A stretch of DNA of 62,453 nucleotides from an uncultured Pelagibacteraceae bacterium (GCA_902607805.1 CACLLR010000003.1:1-62453), one strand, 5' to 3'; counted from the stretch's first letter, positions 40,309 through 50,517 are shown. Numbers and translations are program-made. The notes: generated by a model not told the origin, from the letters alone.

Positions 40309-41616
40309 ATGGCATCAATTAGTTCAGGTGCAAGCAATAAAAAACTTCCATTAAATAAATCGATACCTTTGGGAATCCAACATGTTTTGGCAATGTTTGC
40401 TGGAAATATTACAGTTCCTATAATTATCGCTGGAGTTTTTGGTCAAACACCTGATGAAAAAATATTTTTGATCCAAATGGCACTTTTTGTTGCAGGAGTT
40501 GCAACTGTAATTCAAACAGTGGGTTATAAAGAAGTAGGTTCAAGACTTCCTATAATTCAAGGAACAAGTTTTGCTTTTATTCCTATAATGGTTCCGTTTA
40601 AAGCCGCAGGTTTAGGAGCAGTTTTTACAGCAGCATTTATTGGAGGAATATTTCAGATATTTATTGGAAAAATTTTAAAACCGATAAGACATCTTTTTCC
40701 ACCTTTAGTAACAGGAATAGTTGTTTTAATGATAGGTATAAGTTTGCTTAAAGTAGGTTTTATGTATGCAGGCGGAGGTGCTTGGTTAATGAACAACAAA
40801 CCTGAAATTTTTGGAAATGCTAATCATTTAACTGTTGCATTTACAGTCTTAATAGTTGCAATATTCTTTAACATAAAAGGAAAAGGCATGTGGTCTTCAG
40901 CATCCATCTTAATTGGAATGATAGCTGGGTATATAGTTGCTATGGCTTTAGGTATGGTAAATTATGGAAAGATCGCATCAGCAGGATGGTTTGCATTACC
41001 TATGCCACTACAATATGGAATAGATTTTGTACCAGGTGCAATTATATTAATGTTGTTTATGGCAGTAGTTACTACAATTGAAACAATTGGAGATATTAGC
41101 GCAACAACTATGGGTGGCGATAACAGAGAAGCAACTGACAAAGAATTATCAGGAGGAATAATGGCTGATGGAGTTGGTACTGCATTTGGTTCACTGTTTA
41201 ATGCTATGCCCAATACATCTTATTCCCAGAATGCAGGATTAGTTGCCTTTACAGGAGTTATAAGTAGGCATGTAGGAACTATAGCAGGAATAATTTTAAT
41301 TTTAATGGGGTTATTTCCTAAACTCGGCGGAATAATAGCGGCAATGCCAGAGTCTGTAATTGGTGGAGCAGCAATTATTATGTTTGGTTTAATAACTTCA
41401 GCAGGAATAAAATTAATATCAAGAGAACAAATGAATCAAAGAAACTTGTTGATTTTAGGATTATCATTGTCTTTTGGTATAGGTATGTCTTTATTACCTC
41501 AGTTTGTTAAACATATTCCTGACTTCGGTATAAGCTTAAAACTTTTATTAACGACAGGATTAATTCCTGCGGGAATTTTAGCATTTATTTTAAATGCTAT
41601 TATGGCAAAAAAATAA
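40309..41616 (+). CDS. NCS2-family uracil/xanthine permease
   Basis: IPLGIQHVLAMFAGNITVPIII..TSFAFIP..TMGGDNREATDKELSGGIMADGVGT; ATG 40309 preceded by GAGGAGGATAT. Confidence 0.93.
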   Translation: MASISSGASNKKLPLNKSIPLGIQHVLAMFAGNITVPIIIAGVFGQTPDEKIFLIQMALFVAGVATVIQTVGYKEVGSRLPIIQGTSFAFIPIMVPFKAAGLGAVFTAAFIGGIFQIFIGKILKPIRHLFPPLVTGIVVLMIGISLLKVGFMYAGGGAWLMNNKPEIFGNANHLTVAFTVLIVAIFFNIKGKGMWSSASILIGMIAGYIVAMALGMVNYGKIASAGWFALPMPLQYGIDFVPGAIILMLFMAVVTTIETIGDISATTMGGDNREATDKELSGGIMADGVGTAFGSLFNAMPNTSYSQNAGLVAFTGVISRHVGTIAGIILILMGLFPKLGGIIAAMPESVIGGAAIIMFGLITSAGIKLISREQMNQRNLLILGLSLSFGIGMSLLPQFVKHIPDFGISLKLLLTTGLIPAGILAFILNAIMAKK

Positions 41617-41628
41617 ATTAATTTATAA

Positions 41629-41652
41629 CTTGTGGGGAAAAATCCCCACAAG
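41629..41652. terminator. Hairpin between convergent NCS2 permease and hsp20 genes (likely terminator)
   Basis: CTTGTGGGGA-aaaa-TCCCCACAAG perfect 10-bp stem; no clean U-tract. Confidence 0.6.
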
Positions 41653-41663
41653 CAAGGTTAAAT

Positions 41664-42110
41664 TTACTTAATTTCGATAAGTTTTTTCTTTTTGTATTCA
41701 GGCACAATTCTTTCACAAGCTATTGTCAAAAGACCATCTTTAAGTTCTGCTGCACCTACTTTTACATCGTCTGCTATTGTAAAAGATCTAGCAAATTGTC
41801 TTTGAGAAATACCCTTATGAATTATTTCACCATTTTCATTTTTATCTTCAGATTTATTAAGTTGTTTTGTTCTTACAGTTAATAAATTATCTTCAAACTC
41901 AACTTCAACATCTTTTTTATTAAAACCGGCAAGAGCAACTTCAATAGAATATTTGTCTTTTCCAGTTTTTCTTATGTTGTATGGTGGATAATTTGATTGC
42001 ATACTCAAACCCCCGTTACCCAACATGTTTTCAAATTGGTCAAACATATCGTCGAAACCAATTGAAAAAGGTCTTAATGAGTTAAATATAGATAAATCCT
42101 TACTTGTCAT
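41664..42110 (-). CDS. Hsp20/IbpA family small heat shock protein
   Basis: FDDMFDQFENML..YSIEVALAGFNKKDVEVEFEDNLLTV; start reassigned to MTSKDLS at 42110 with AAGGAGG upstream. Confidence 0.93.
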   Translation of the reverse strand: MTSKDLSIFNSLRPFSIGFDDMFDQFENMLGNGGLSMQSNYPPYNIRKTGKDKYSIEVALAGFNKKDVEVEFEDNLLTVRTKQLNKSEDKNENGEIIHKGISQRQFARSFTIADDVKVGAAELKDGLLTIACERIVPEYKKKKLIEIK

Positions 42111-42172
42111 AATATCCTCCTTTGTTAGCAAGGTTATTTTAGTTAAGCCCCATTAGGCGACTTATAATCTTT

Positions 42173-42200
42173 ATATGGTAAGTATTATTTTTTTTTCAAG
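42173..42200 (-). promoter_or_regulatory. RpoH (sigma32)-like promoter for hsp20
   Basis: Minus strand CTTGAAA-N13-TACCATAT. Confidence 0.6.
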
Positions 42201-42210
42201 ACAATAAATT

Positions 42211-44286
42211 TTAGATTTTTTTTGAAATTTTTAGTGCAAATGAATAATCAATAGCTATTTCTTCAATTGCCCCATCTCTTCCAGACTTTCCTCCATGACC
42301 AGCATTCATTTCAGTTTTTAATAAAAGCAAATTATTGTCCGTTTTATAATCTCTTAGTTTGGCAGTAAATTTTGCAGGTTCATCGAACAAAACTCTATTA
42401 TCACTTAAACTAGTTGTAATTAACATGTGAGGGTAGTCCATTTTTTTTATGTTATTATAAGGAGCATATGAAAAAATATAATCAAAATGATCTTTATATT
42501 TTTTTGCATTACCAAATTCATCAAATTCTCCAACTGTTAAAGGCAGAGTATGGTCTAAATTTGTAGTCAGTGAGTCTACAAATGGAACAGCCATAATAAT
42601 TCCTAAAAATAATTCAGGCTCTTGATTGACTACAGCTCCCATTAATAATCCTCCTGCAGATCCTCCCATTCCTATAATTTTTCCTTTAGAAGAATATTTT
42701 TTATTTATTAAAAATTTTGCAACTGCAATATAATCTTGAAAGGTGTTTTTTTTATTTAATAATTTTCCTTCTTTCCACCATTTCATTCCTCTTTCCATTC
42801 CTCCTCTAATATGAGCTGTTACCCAAATTATATTTCTATCAATCAAAGATAGTCTGGTAGATGAAAAACCTGTAGACATAGAATTTCCATAAGAACCATA
42901 ACCGTAAAGCAATAAGTTAGCAGATCCATCAAGATTTGTTTTTTTGTGTCTAGTTATAGTAATTGGAACAAGCCTGCCATCATTAGATTTACACTCCATT
43001 CGTTCCACAATATAGTTTTCAGGATCATGACCTGAAGGAATTTCCTGTTCTTTTACTAATTTTTTTTCTTTATTTTTTAAATTATATAAATATGCTCTAG
43101 CTTGTGTTTTGGGAGAAGAATAAGATAAATATACATAATCAGTATTCTTATCTCTTTGGATTAAAGAAGCCCCACTATCTATAACTTTTTCATCTGTAAA
43201 TTTAATTTCTTCTTCAATATTTGTATTAATATTTTTGACAAAAATTTTTCCAAGTGCATTTGAAACTTCAGTTCTTATAATCCAATCATTTAAAAAAATA
43301 AGACCTCCAATTAATACCTCATTTTTAGCAGAAACATATTCTTCCCATTTTTGATTTGATAAATCTTTACATCTATCAATTTTAAAATCTTCAGCATTTT
43401 CATTTGTGTGGTTATAAAAATAATTGTTCCAAGAATTAATTGAATAAATAATTCCTCTTTTTCTTTTTTTTATTAACTTTGGCTCTGGTATTTCTTCATT
43501 AACTGAAAAAAAATATTGTTCCGATGTATTATGATCTGAAGTTGTTATTATAAAATATTTTTCATCTGAACTTAAATTAATACCCACTGTGAAGGCTTCA
43601 CTTTTTTCTTCAAAAATTAATTTATCATCATCAACTTTAGTTCCAATTTTATGTCTAAATATTTTCCTTGGTCTATGAAATTTGTCTAACTTTGAATAAA
43701 AAATATATTTATCATCTAAGCTAAAAGTAATACTTCCACCAGTTTCTTCTATTTTTTCTGTAATTATTTCGTTACTAATAATTTCTCTAATATAAATTGT
43801 ATAATACTCGGATCCTTTTAAGTCTAAAGAAAATCCTAAATATTTATCATTATAACTTACTTCTAAATCGCCGACGCCAAAATATTCAGTTTTTAACTTT
43901 TCTTTTTCTTTATCTCCATTCCAAATTTCTTCAACTTTTTCACTTCCTATTTTTTTTCTTAATTTAATTGAGTAATTGCCTTTACTTGTTGTTTTCGTCC
44001 AATATTCATAATCTTTATCTTTATATGGCAATGACTCATCATCTAATTTTATTCTTCCTTTTATTTCATTAAATAATTTTTTTTGAACTTCTTTAGTATC
44101 TTTTAAGTGATATTCTGTATAAGCATTTTCTTCTTCTAAATATTTTCTTACTTCTGGCTCAAGTTTTGAATTATCTTTTAAAACCTCAAGTATATTATTT
44201 TGATGTATCCAGCTATAATTGTCTTCCCAATTTGTATTGTGACAAGATTTTAACTCGGGTTTTTTTTTAAGTTGTGGTATTTTCAT
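42211..44286 (-). CDS. S9 family prolyl oligopeptidase (oligopeptidase B-like)
   Basis: IIGMGGSAGGLLMGAV nucleophile elbow, YGYGSYGNSMSTGFSSTRLSLIDR, TTSLSDNRV. Confidence 0.92.
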   Translation of the reverse strand: MKIPQLKKKPELKSCHNTNWEDNYSWIHQNNILEVLKDNSKLEPEVRKYLEEENAYTEYHLKDTKEVQKKLFNEIKGRIKLDDESLPYKDKDYEYWTKTTSKGNYSIKLRKKIGSEKVEEIWNGDKEKEKLKTEYFGVGDLEVSYNDKYLGFSLDLKGSEYYTIYIREIISNEIITEKIEETGGSITFSLDDKYIFYSKLDKFHRPRKIFRHKIGTKVDDDKLIFEEKSEAFTVGINLSSDEKYFIITTSDHNTSEQYFFSVNEEIPEPKLIKKRKRGIIYSINSWNNYFYNHTNENAEDFKIDRCKDLSNQKWEEYVSAKNEVLIGGLIFLNDWIIRTEVSNALGKIFVKNINTNIEEEIKFTDEKVIDSGASLIQRDKNTDYVYLSYSSPKTQARAYLYNLKNKEKKLVKEQEIPSGHDPENYIVERMECKSNDGRLVPITITRHKKTNLDGSANLLLYGYGSYGNSMSTGFSSTRLSLIDRNIIWVTAHIRGGMERGMKWWKEGKLLNKKNTFQDYIAVAKFLINKKYSSKGKIIGMGGSAGGLLMGAVVNQEPELFLGIIMAVPFVDSLTTNLDHTLPLTVGEFDEFGNAKKYKDHFDYIFSYAPYNNIKKMDYPHMLITTSLSDNRVLFDEPAKFTAKLRDYKTDNNLLLLKTEMNAGHGGKSGRDGAIEEIAIDYSFALKISKKI

Positions 44287-44301
44287 TTAGAAACTCAATA
44301 T

Positions 44302-44808
44302 ATGAATATTATAATTTATGCATTTGTTATTTTTGTCATTAGTTATTTGCTACTTAGAATAATTGCAAGTGCTTCTACAAAAAAAATTTCAAAATTTGTT
44401 AGAATTTTAATCTTTATTATATCAATTATATTAGCAATTTTACTTGCTTTAGGAGGAAGGTTCTTATTTTCATTGCCATTAATTCTTCTGAGCCTTGGAA
44501 TTTTAAAACTCAAGGGATTAACGGTTTGGCAAATGATAGGTTTGTTTAGACTAATTCAAACATTAAGAAATTCTGGTAGATTTACATTTAATCAAAGCAA
44601 CAATGTAAACAATTTTTCGTCTATATCTTTAGATGAAGCTTATAAAATTTTAAATTTAGACCCTAGTAAAAATATCACAAAAGAAGATGTGCAAAAAGCT
44701 CATACAAAAATTCAAAAAAAAATTCATCCTGATATTTCACCTGAAACAGCACGTTTATCAGCAATTGTAAATGAAGCAAAAGAAGTAATAATTAAAGATC
44801 TTAAATAA
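44302..44808 (+). CDS. Membrane-anchored DnaJ-domain protein
   Basis: Two TMs, then SLDEAYKILNLDPSKNITKEDVQKAHTKIQKKIHPD; start moved to ATG 44302. Confidence 0.8.
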   Translation: MNIIIYAFVIFVISYLLLRIIASASTKKISKFVRILIFIISIILAILLALGGRFLFSLPLILLSLGILKLKGLTVWQMIGLFRLIQTLRNSGRFTFNQSNNVNNFSSISLDEAYKILNLDPSKNITKEDVQKAHTKIQKKIHPDISPETARLSAIVNEAKEVIIKDLK

Positions 44809-45766
44809 CCAATTTTTTAAATTGTTCAAATATTTTTTCTGGATTTATTCTATCTTTGCCCAACGTATCATGAGTCACAGTTTTTTCACCATCAGGTATA
44901 ATTGGATACATCCTAGGGCTATAGCTTCCATACAATAAAGGAGTATCAGACATTAATACTATTGTTGGAATACCTAATGCTGCAGATAAATGGCTAAAGC
45001 TTGAATCGTTACAAATTGATATTTTGCAGTTTTTTATAATAGGAAGAATTTCTTTGATTTTAAATTTATGAAGAGGTACACAATTATTTTTAAAATCTGA
45101 ATTTAATAATTCATTTAAAATCTTTTGTTCTTCTTTGCCAGCTCCAGTTGCTAAAAAAAATCTACAAGTAAATTTATTACTTACAATTTTCATAAATTTT
45201 ATGAATTTATCAGGTGGAATTCTTTTAGTTGGACCAGAACCTCCAATTCCTAATAATATATTGATTTGGCTATTATTAATTTGAAATTTTTTTTTTGAAA
45301 TATCTACTAATGAATTTTCTAAATTTATAATTGGATCACTTTTTACGTCAATTTTTAATTTATTACTTAAAAAATTTTGTGCAGCAAAAATAATATGCTG
45401 ATTTTTTTTTTCAAATAATGGATATTGATTAATATCTTTAATTCCTGCAATTTTACAAATTATATTAAATCTCAATGAAGAATTAAATATAAATACTTTA
45501 TCGAATTTATATTTATTAAGTTCTCTTGCTAATTTTAATGAGCCAAAAATTCCATCATGACTTCCATTTTTATTATCCCTATCCAAATAAATAATTTCGT
45601 TAATATATTTATTATTCACAATTATATCAGATGCCTTTGAACTCTCTTTTACGAGTATGCTAATTGGAACATTAAATTTTTTAGATATAGCCTCAATAAA
45701 TGGAAGAAAAATTACCATATCCCCTATACCCATTCTATTTTGAATTGCTAAAATTTTTATATTCAT
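44801..45766 (-). CDS. Glycosyltransferase family 9 (heptosyltransferase-like)
   Basis: IQNRMGIGDMVIFLPFIEAI, LLGIGGSGPTKRIPPDKF, CNDSSFSHLSAALGIPTIVLMSDTP. Confidence 0.87.
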   Translation of the reverse strand: MNIKILAIQNRMGIGDMVIFLPFIEAISKKFNVPISILVKESSKASDIIVNNKYINEIIYLDRDNKNGSHDGIFGSLKLARELNKYKFDKVFIFNSSLRFNIICKIAGIKDINQYPLFEKKNQHIIFAAQNFLSNKLKIDVKSDPIINLENSLVDISKKKFQINNSQINILLGIGGSGPTKRIPPDKFIKFMKIVSNKFTCRFFLATGAGKEEQKILNELLNSDFKNNCVPLHKFKIKEILPIIKNCKISICNDSSFSHLSAALGIPTIVLMSDTPLLYGSYSPRMYPIIPDGEKTVTHDTLGKDRINPEKIFEQFKKLVI

Positions 45767-45810
45767 TTTATAATCTTTACTAAAATTTTTTTTTTATATA
45801 AGTTTTATTT

Positions 45811-46698
45811 ATGAGTGAAATTAAAGGCATTTATGCGGCCTCATTATCCGTTCTAGATAGCAATTTAGCATTAAATAACGAAAGAACAGTTCAACATATA
45901 GAAAATCTAATTAATATTGGCTGTCATGGAGTAGCTGTTTTTGGAAGTACTGGTCAATCCCAGCTTATTTCTGTAAGTGAAAAAATTCAATTAATTAATA
46001 GTCTTTCAGAAAGCAAATATAAAGATAAATATATTATCGGAACTGGATTAAATTCTTTAACAGAAACAATTAATTTAATGAAGATTTCAAAATCACTAAG
46101 TTTTAATTATTTTTTGATTATGCCCCCTGCTTATTACAAATATAGTGATAATGATGTAATTAATTTTTATACAAGAATAATTGAAGAAATTAATAATTGT
46201 AAAATTATTTTATATAATTTTGAAAAGCTTTGTGGATATAAATTTAGTAAAAATTGTGTAGAGGAGTTGGTTAAAAAATTCCCTAAGCAAATTATTGGAC
46301 TTAAAGATAGTTCTTATAATTTGTTTGAAGATTTGAAAATAAAAAACTTTTCTATGATGCCTGGTTCAGAATCAAAATTACTTAAAGGATTAGAAATTGG
46401 ATGTTCAGGTATAATTACTGCAACTTGTAATGTAACAGCACCACTTGCTAGGAAAGTATTTGACGATTTTTATTCAGGCAAAGATCAAACTGCAAATAAA
46501 AAATTATGTGATGTAAGGCAGGTGTTTGAAAAGTATAATCTTATTTCAGGTCTTCATACTTTTATGTCTCAAAAAGATAAAATATATTTAAATATATTGC
46601 CAATTCTTAGTTTATTATCAGAAAATGATAAAAAAAAATTATTTGAAGAATTGCAAAAATTAGATTTTAATATAAATAATTTAAAGGTAATTAAATGA
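45811..46698 (+). CDS. Dihydrodipicolinate synthase / N-acetylneuraminate lyase family protein
   Basis: NIGCHGVAVFGSTGQSQLIS, LYNFEK, GLKDSS. Confidence 0.85.
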   Translation: MSEIKGIYAASLSVLDSNLALNNERTVQHIENLINIGCHGVAVFGSTGQSQLISVSEKIQLINSLSESKYKDKYIIGTGLNSLTETINLMKISKSLSFNYFLIMPPAYYKYSDNDVINFYTRIIEEINNCKIILYNFEKLCGYKFSKNCVEELVKKFPKQIIGLKDSSYNLFEDLKIKNFSMMPGSESKLLKGLEIGCSGIITATCNVTAPLARKVFDDFYSGKDQTANKKLCDVRQVFEKYNLISGLHTFMSQKDKIYLNILPILSLLSENDKKKLFEELQKLDFNINNLKVIK

Positions 46699-47882
46699 AC
46701 CTAACAAGATTTATTGAGAATCTAATTAAAGAAGATGGTTTTGTCTTAATTGATGCAAATTCTAATGAATATATTATTGGAAGGCCAAAAAAAAATATAC
46801 CAATAAAAATAAGAATATTAGATAAAAGTCTTCATTATAAACTTCTTTTGTTGCCAGACTTATATTTTGGAGAAGCGTATACAAATGGATCAATTGTTAT
46901 TGAAGATGGATCTTTAACTGATTTTTTAGAAATTATAATGAAAAATGTTGGAAGAGGGGAAATGAATAATTATGCAAAAATTTTAAAAAAAATTAAAGGC
47001 TCATATAGATATTTAACAAATTTTAATTTAATCTCAAAATCTAAAAGCAATGTTGCACATCACTATGATATTTCGGAAAAACTTTATGATTTATTTTTAG
47101 ATAATAATAGACAATATTCCTGCGCTTATTTTAAAAATGAAAACGATTCTTTAGAGGAAGCTCAAAATAATAAGATCGATCATATAATTAAAAAATTAAA
47201 TTTAAAACCAAATCAAAAAATTTTAGACATAGGTTCGGGGTGGGGAAGTTTGGCAATAGAAATTGCAAAAAAAACTCAGTGCGAAGTTTTAGGAATTACT
47301 CTTTCAGAAAACCAACTAAAACATAGCTTACAAAAAGTAAAAGAACTTAACCTTGAAAACCAAGTAAATTTTAAATTAATGGATTACAGAGAAATGAAAG
47401 AAAAATTTGACAGAATTGTAAGCGTTGGAATGTTTGAGCATGTTGGAAGAAAATTTTATAAAACATATTTTAATAAGGTTTCAGAGGTTCTAAAAGATGA
47501 TGGTGTTGCATTAATTCATACCATAGGATCAGTAAATACCCCTAGGGATCCTCATCCTTGGATAACGAAATATATATTTCCAGGAGGATATACACCTAGT
47601 TTGAGTGAAGTTGCTTTGCCAATAGAAAAATCAGGCTTAATTATTTCAGATATGGAAGTTTTAAGAACTCACTATTCTCATACCTTAAGGCATTGGAAGG
47701 AGAGATTTTTAGGTAAAAAGGATCAAGTTTTGACAATGTTTGATGAAAAATTTTTTAGAATGTGGGAATTTTATTTAACAGGTTGTGAAATGGCTTTTAA
47801 ATGGGGTGATCAGGTTGTATTCCAGTTTCAATTAAGTAAAAAATTAACATCAACGCCTAACACAAGAGACTATATTTATTAA
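46695..47882 (+). CDS. Cyclopropane-fatty-acyl-phospholipid synthase family methyltransferase
   Basis: VAHHYDISEKLYDLFLDNNRQYSCAYF, ILDIGSGWGSLAIEIA, SVGMFEHVGRKFYKTYF. Confidence 0.92.
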   Translation: MNLTRFIENLIKEDGFVLIDANSNEYIIGRPKKNIPIKIRILDKSLHYKLLLLPDLYFGEAYTNGSIVIEDGSLTDFLEIIMKNVGRGEMNNYAKILKKIKGSYRYLTNFNLISKSKSNVAHHYDISEKLYDLFLDNNRQYSCAYFKNENDSLEEAQNNKIDHIIKKLNLKPNQKILDIGSGWGSLAIEIAKKTQCEVLGITLSENQLKHSLQKVKELNLENQVNFKLMDYREMKEKFDRIVSVGMFEHVGRKFYKTYFNKVSEVLKDDGVALIHTIGSVNTPRDPHPWITKYIFPGGYTPSLSEVALPIEKSGLIISDMEVLRTHYSHTLRHWKERFLGKKDQVLTMFDEKFFRMWEFYLTGCEMAFKWGDQVVFQFQLSKKLTSTPNTRDYIY

Positions 47883-47914
47883 CTATTTATTGATAAATCA
47901 TAATTTATCATCAA

Positions 47915-49090
47915 ATGAAAAAAAATAAAAAAAAATTAAAAAGAAAAATAAAAAAAACAACATCAAAAAAAATAAAAAAAAAAACATCAAGAAAAAAAAG
48001 TTACAAAAATAAAAAAAAAATAAAAAAATACTTTAAAAAAAAAATTGTTAAAAAACGTAAATTATTAGTCAAAGTAAAAAAAAGTAGCTCTGAAGGAATA
48101 ATTTTAAAAATAATAAGATTTCAAGAAAAAATTAAAGATAAATTTTCAATAAAATTTAAATTTAATTTTTTATCAATAGATAAAGCGTTACAAAATTTTT
48201 TTCAAAGAATAGATAATAAATTTATAGAATATAAAACTATAAAGGCCGAAGAAAAAAGAAGAATTAGAATTGAAGAAATAGATAAAATTAAAAAGGAAAA
48301 AGAAAAAATTGAAAAAATCAAAGTAGAAGAGAAAGAAAAAGAATTTAAATTTAAGCAACAACAACTGAAAGATGAACAAAAAATAGAAAAAGAAAGAGCA
48401 AAAGATATAAAATTATTTTTAAGAAAAGAGCAGGCAATTCTAAGAAAAGAACAAGCTGAAAGACAAAAAAAGTTTTTACAAGAACTAAAAATAGAGCGTC
48501 AAATTGATAAATTTAGAATAAGAGAAGTTAAAGAGTTAGAAAAATTAGAAAAAATTTCTTTACAGGAAAAAAGAGAAGATTATGTGGCGCTTCAAGAGAG
48601 AATAGAAAAATTAAAAGAAAAATATAGATTAATAAGAGATCAAAAAATTAGAGAAAGAGTCGAGGCACTTGGAGTAAAAATAGATGAAAGAGATGATAGA
48701 GACTCATTACTAAGAAAAGAAAAAGAGTATTCTCTTGCTAGACAAAAAATAGAGATGGCACTTGAAAGTTTTTATAGAAGTGCTAGCAGCTTAGTTTTTC
48801 AATTAAACAAAAGACACATTACCAGACATATGTCTATTTTTAGATGCATTGATAGAAGATTTGAAACTGGTGAAATATTTATAAAATGGGATGAAACATC
48901 AGATGATGAATGGTTAATTTTAATATATATTAAAGATAATTCTCCTGAAAAAGGAATAGTTATTGAAGATAAATCAAATCCTGAAAAAAATATATCTCAA
49001 GAATTTAAACCTAGCGAGATATTTAAAGCATCAGATTATATGGTAGATTCACTGACACAGTTACTAGCCAAAGAAAGATCTAAAAAATAA
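47915..49090 (+). CDS. Lysine-rich, coiled-coil protein of unknown function
   Basis: 391-aa ORF; N-terminal ~60 aa almost all K/R/T/S, then charged coiled coil and a compact C-terminal domain. Confidence 0.75.
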   Translation: MKKNKKKLKRKIKKTTSKKIKKKTSRKKSYKNKKKIKKYFKKKIVKKRKLLVKVKKSSSEGIILKIIRFQEKIKDKFSIKFKFNFLSIDKALQNFFQRIDNKFIEYKTIKAEEKRRIRIEEIDKIKKEKEKIEKIKVEEKEKEFKFKQQQLKDEQKIEKERAKDIKLFLRKEQAILRKEQAERQKKFLQELKIERQIDKFRIREVKELEKLEKISLQEKREDYVALQERIEKLKEKYRLIRDQKIRERVEALGVKIDERDDRDSLLRKEKEYSLARQKIEMALESFYRSASSLVFQLNKRHITRHMSIFRCIDRRFETGEIFIKWDETSDDEWLILIYIKDNSPEKGIVIEDKSNPEKNISQEFKPSEIFKASDYMVDSLTQLLAKERSKK

Positions 49091-49092
49091 TT

Positions 49093-50517
49093 TTAATCAC
49101 TAACATAAACAGAAACACCTCTATTGTTTATATCTATGTCAAATTTTTTATGTAAAGGTGGAAAAGCTCTTTGAGAGCAATCTAATCTATCACAAGTTCT
49201 GCAAGATACTCCAACTGGTACTTCAGATTTTTTATCGCTTAAATCTAAATTTTCAGTATATACAAAATCTTTTGCGTATTTAGCTTCACAACCTAAGCCT
49301 ATTGATAACATACTTTTTTTTTGTCCATACCTGCCAACTCCTTTTTCTACAGTTTTAGCAATACATACATACTTTTCGCCATTTGTCATTTTACTAACAG
49401 CGGCTTGAATTACTCCTGGTCTTGAAAAAGCAGAATAAACATTCCATCTTGGACAAGCTCCTCCATAACGTGGAATTTCTATTCCAGACAATGAAAATCT
49501 TTTTGAAATATTTCCAGCAACATCTACTCTTAAGAAATGAAAGGGTATACCAGGAAGTTTTGGATCCTGTAAACAGGTAACTCTATGAGCAACCTGTTCA
49601 AAAGATGTAGCAAAAGTATTTTGTAAAAGTTCTAAATCATATTTTAATTCTTTACACTCTTTATGAAAAAGCTCATATGGCATTAAAATTGCTGCACCAC
49701 AATAATTTAATAAAGCAACTCTAGTTAATTTTTTTGATTCATCTGTAGGAAAATTAAAAGATGATAAGTATTGATCTATTACTTCCGAGGCACCTACCTG
49801 AGCAATTTGTGCTGCAGCAAATAATTTTTTTGTTTCAAGAGAAAGATAATCTGATAAGAGTAATTCTTTATCTTTTACTTTATAAATTTTTGAAAAAGGT
49901 TTTCCTTCAGCTGGAATAATATCTTTTACTGTTATGCCATATTCTTTTTTTAAAAATTCACAAATAGCAATATATCTTGTTCTATTATTTTGCTTGATAT
50001 TTTCAAATATTGAATTTGCAAAATTCTCTAATTTCGGAAAAAAATTTTTATTTTCTTGTAAAAAGTCAGAAATAACTTCTCCTGGAAAAGCAGCTTTTCT
50101 GCTATCAATAATTTTTCCAGAAATATTTTCTACTTTATTTATAATATCATGATCTTTTTGTTTAAAATTATCACCCAATTTAATTAATGCTTTTGCAATT
50201 TTAGGATTAGTATTTACAAGATCTTTTACTTCAGGTCCCAGAATGTCCAAGTCTTCAAACAATTCATCACTTAATAATTCAGATATATTGCTTTCGAGAT
50301 TTAAATCTGTTTTGCTTGTTAAATCAGAAAGTTCTATCTTTAATTTATCACAGACTTTAAGAAGCAAATCCCCATCAATCTTTCTTTTACCGCTCTCAAT
50401 TAAATTTAAATAACTTGGTGAAATTCCCATTTCTTCAGCTAGTTTGTTTGCTTGTATTCCCAGCTGTCGTCTAAATGCTTTAATTTTAGGACCAATTTTT
50501 GTGTCTATTTTACTCAT
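49093..50517 (-). CDS. XRE-family regulator, ScfR/RamB type (HTH + IrrE-like + DUF2083)
   Basis: IGPKIKAFRRQLGIQANKLAEEMGISPSYLNLIESGKRKIDGDLL; C-terminal GVSCRTCDRLDCSQRAFPPLHK; start moved to MSKIDTK at 50517. Confidence 0.9.
   Translation of the reverse strand: MSKIDTKIGPKIKAFRRQLGIQANKLAEEMGISPSYLNLIESGKRKIDGDLLLKVCDKLKIELSDLTSKTDLNLESNISELLSDELFEDLDILGPEVKDLVNTNPKIAKALIKLGDNFKQKDHDIINKVENISGKIIDSRKAAFPGEVISDFLQENKNFFPKLENFANSIFENIKQNNRTRYIAICEFLKKEYGITVKDIIPAEGKPFSKIYKVKDKELLLSDYLSLETKKLFAAAQIAQVGASEVIDQYLSSFNFPTDESKKLTRVALLNYCGAAILMPYELFHKECKELKYDLELLQNTFATSFEQVAHRVTCLQDPKLPGIPFHFLRVDVAGNISKRFSLSGIEIPRYGGACPRWNVYSAFSRPGVIQAAVSKMTNGEKYVCIAKTVEKGVGRYGQKKSMLSIGLGCEAKYAKDFVYTENLDLSDKKSEVPVGVSCRTCDRLDCSQRAFPPLHKKFDIDINNRGVSVYVSD

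Noticed and set aside
42140-42160. CCCCATTA resembling an RpoH -10 box near hsp20
   Set aside because: On the + strand, whereas hsp20 is on the minus strand; the minus-strand CTTGAAA-N13-TACCATAT is the better candidate.
48188-48379. F-rich antisense ORF in the lysine-rich gene
   Set aside because: Low-complexity mirror of a poly-purine coding region (K/E codons read as F/L), not a credible protein.
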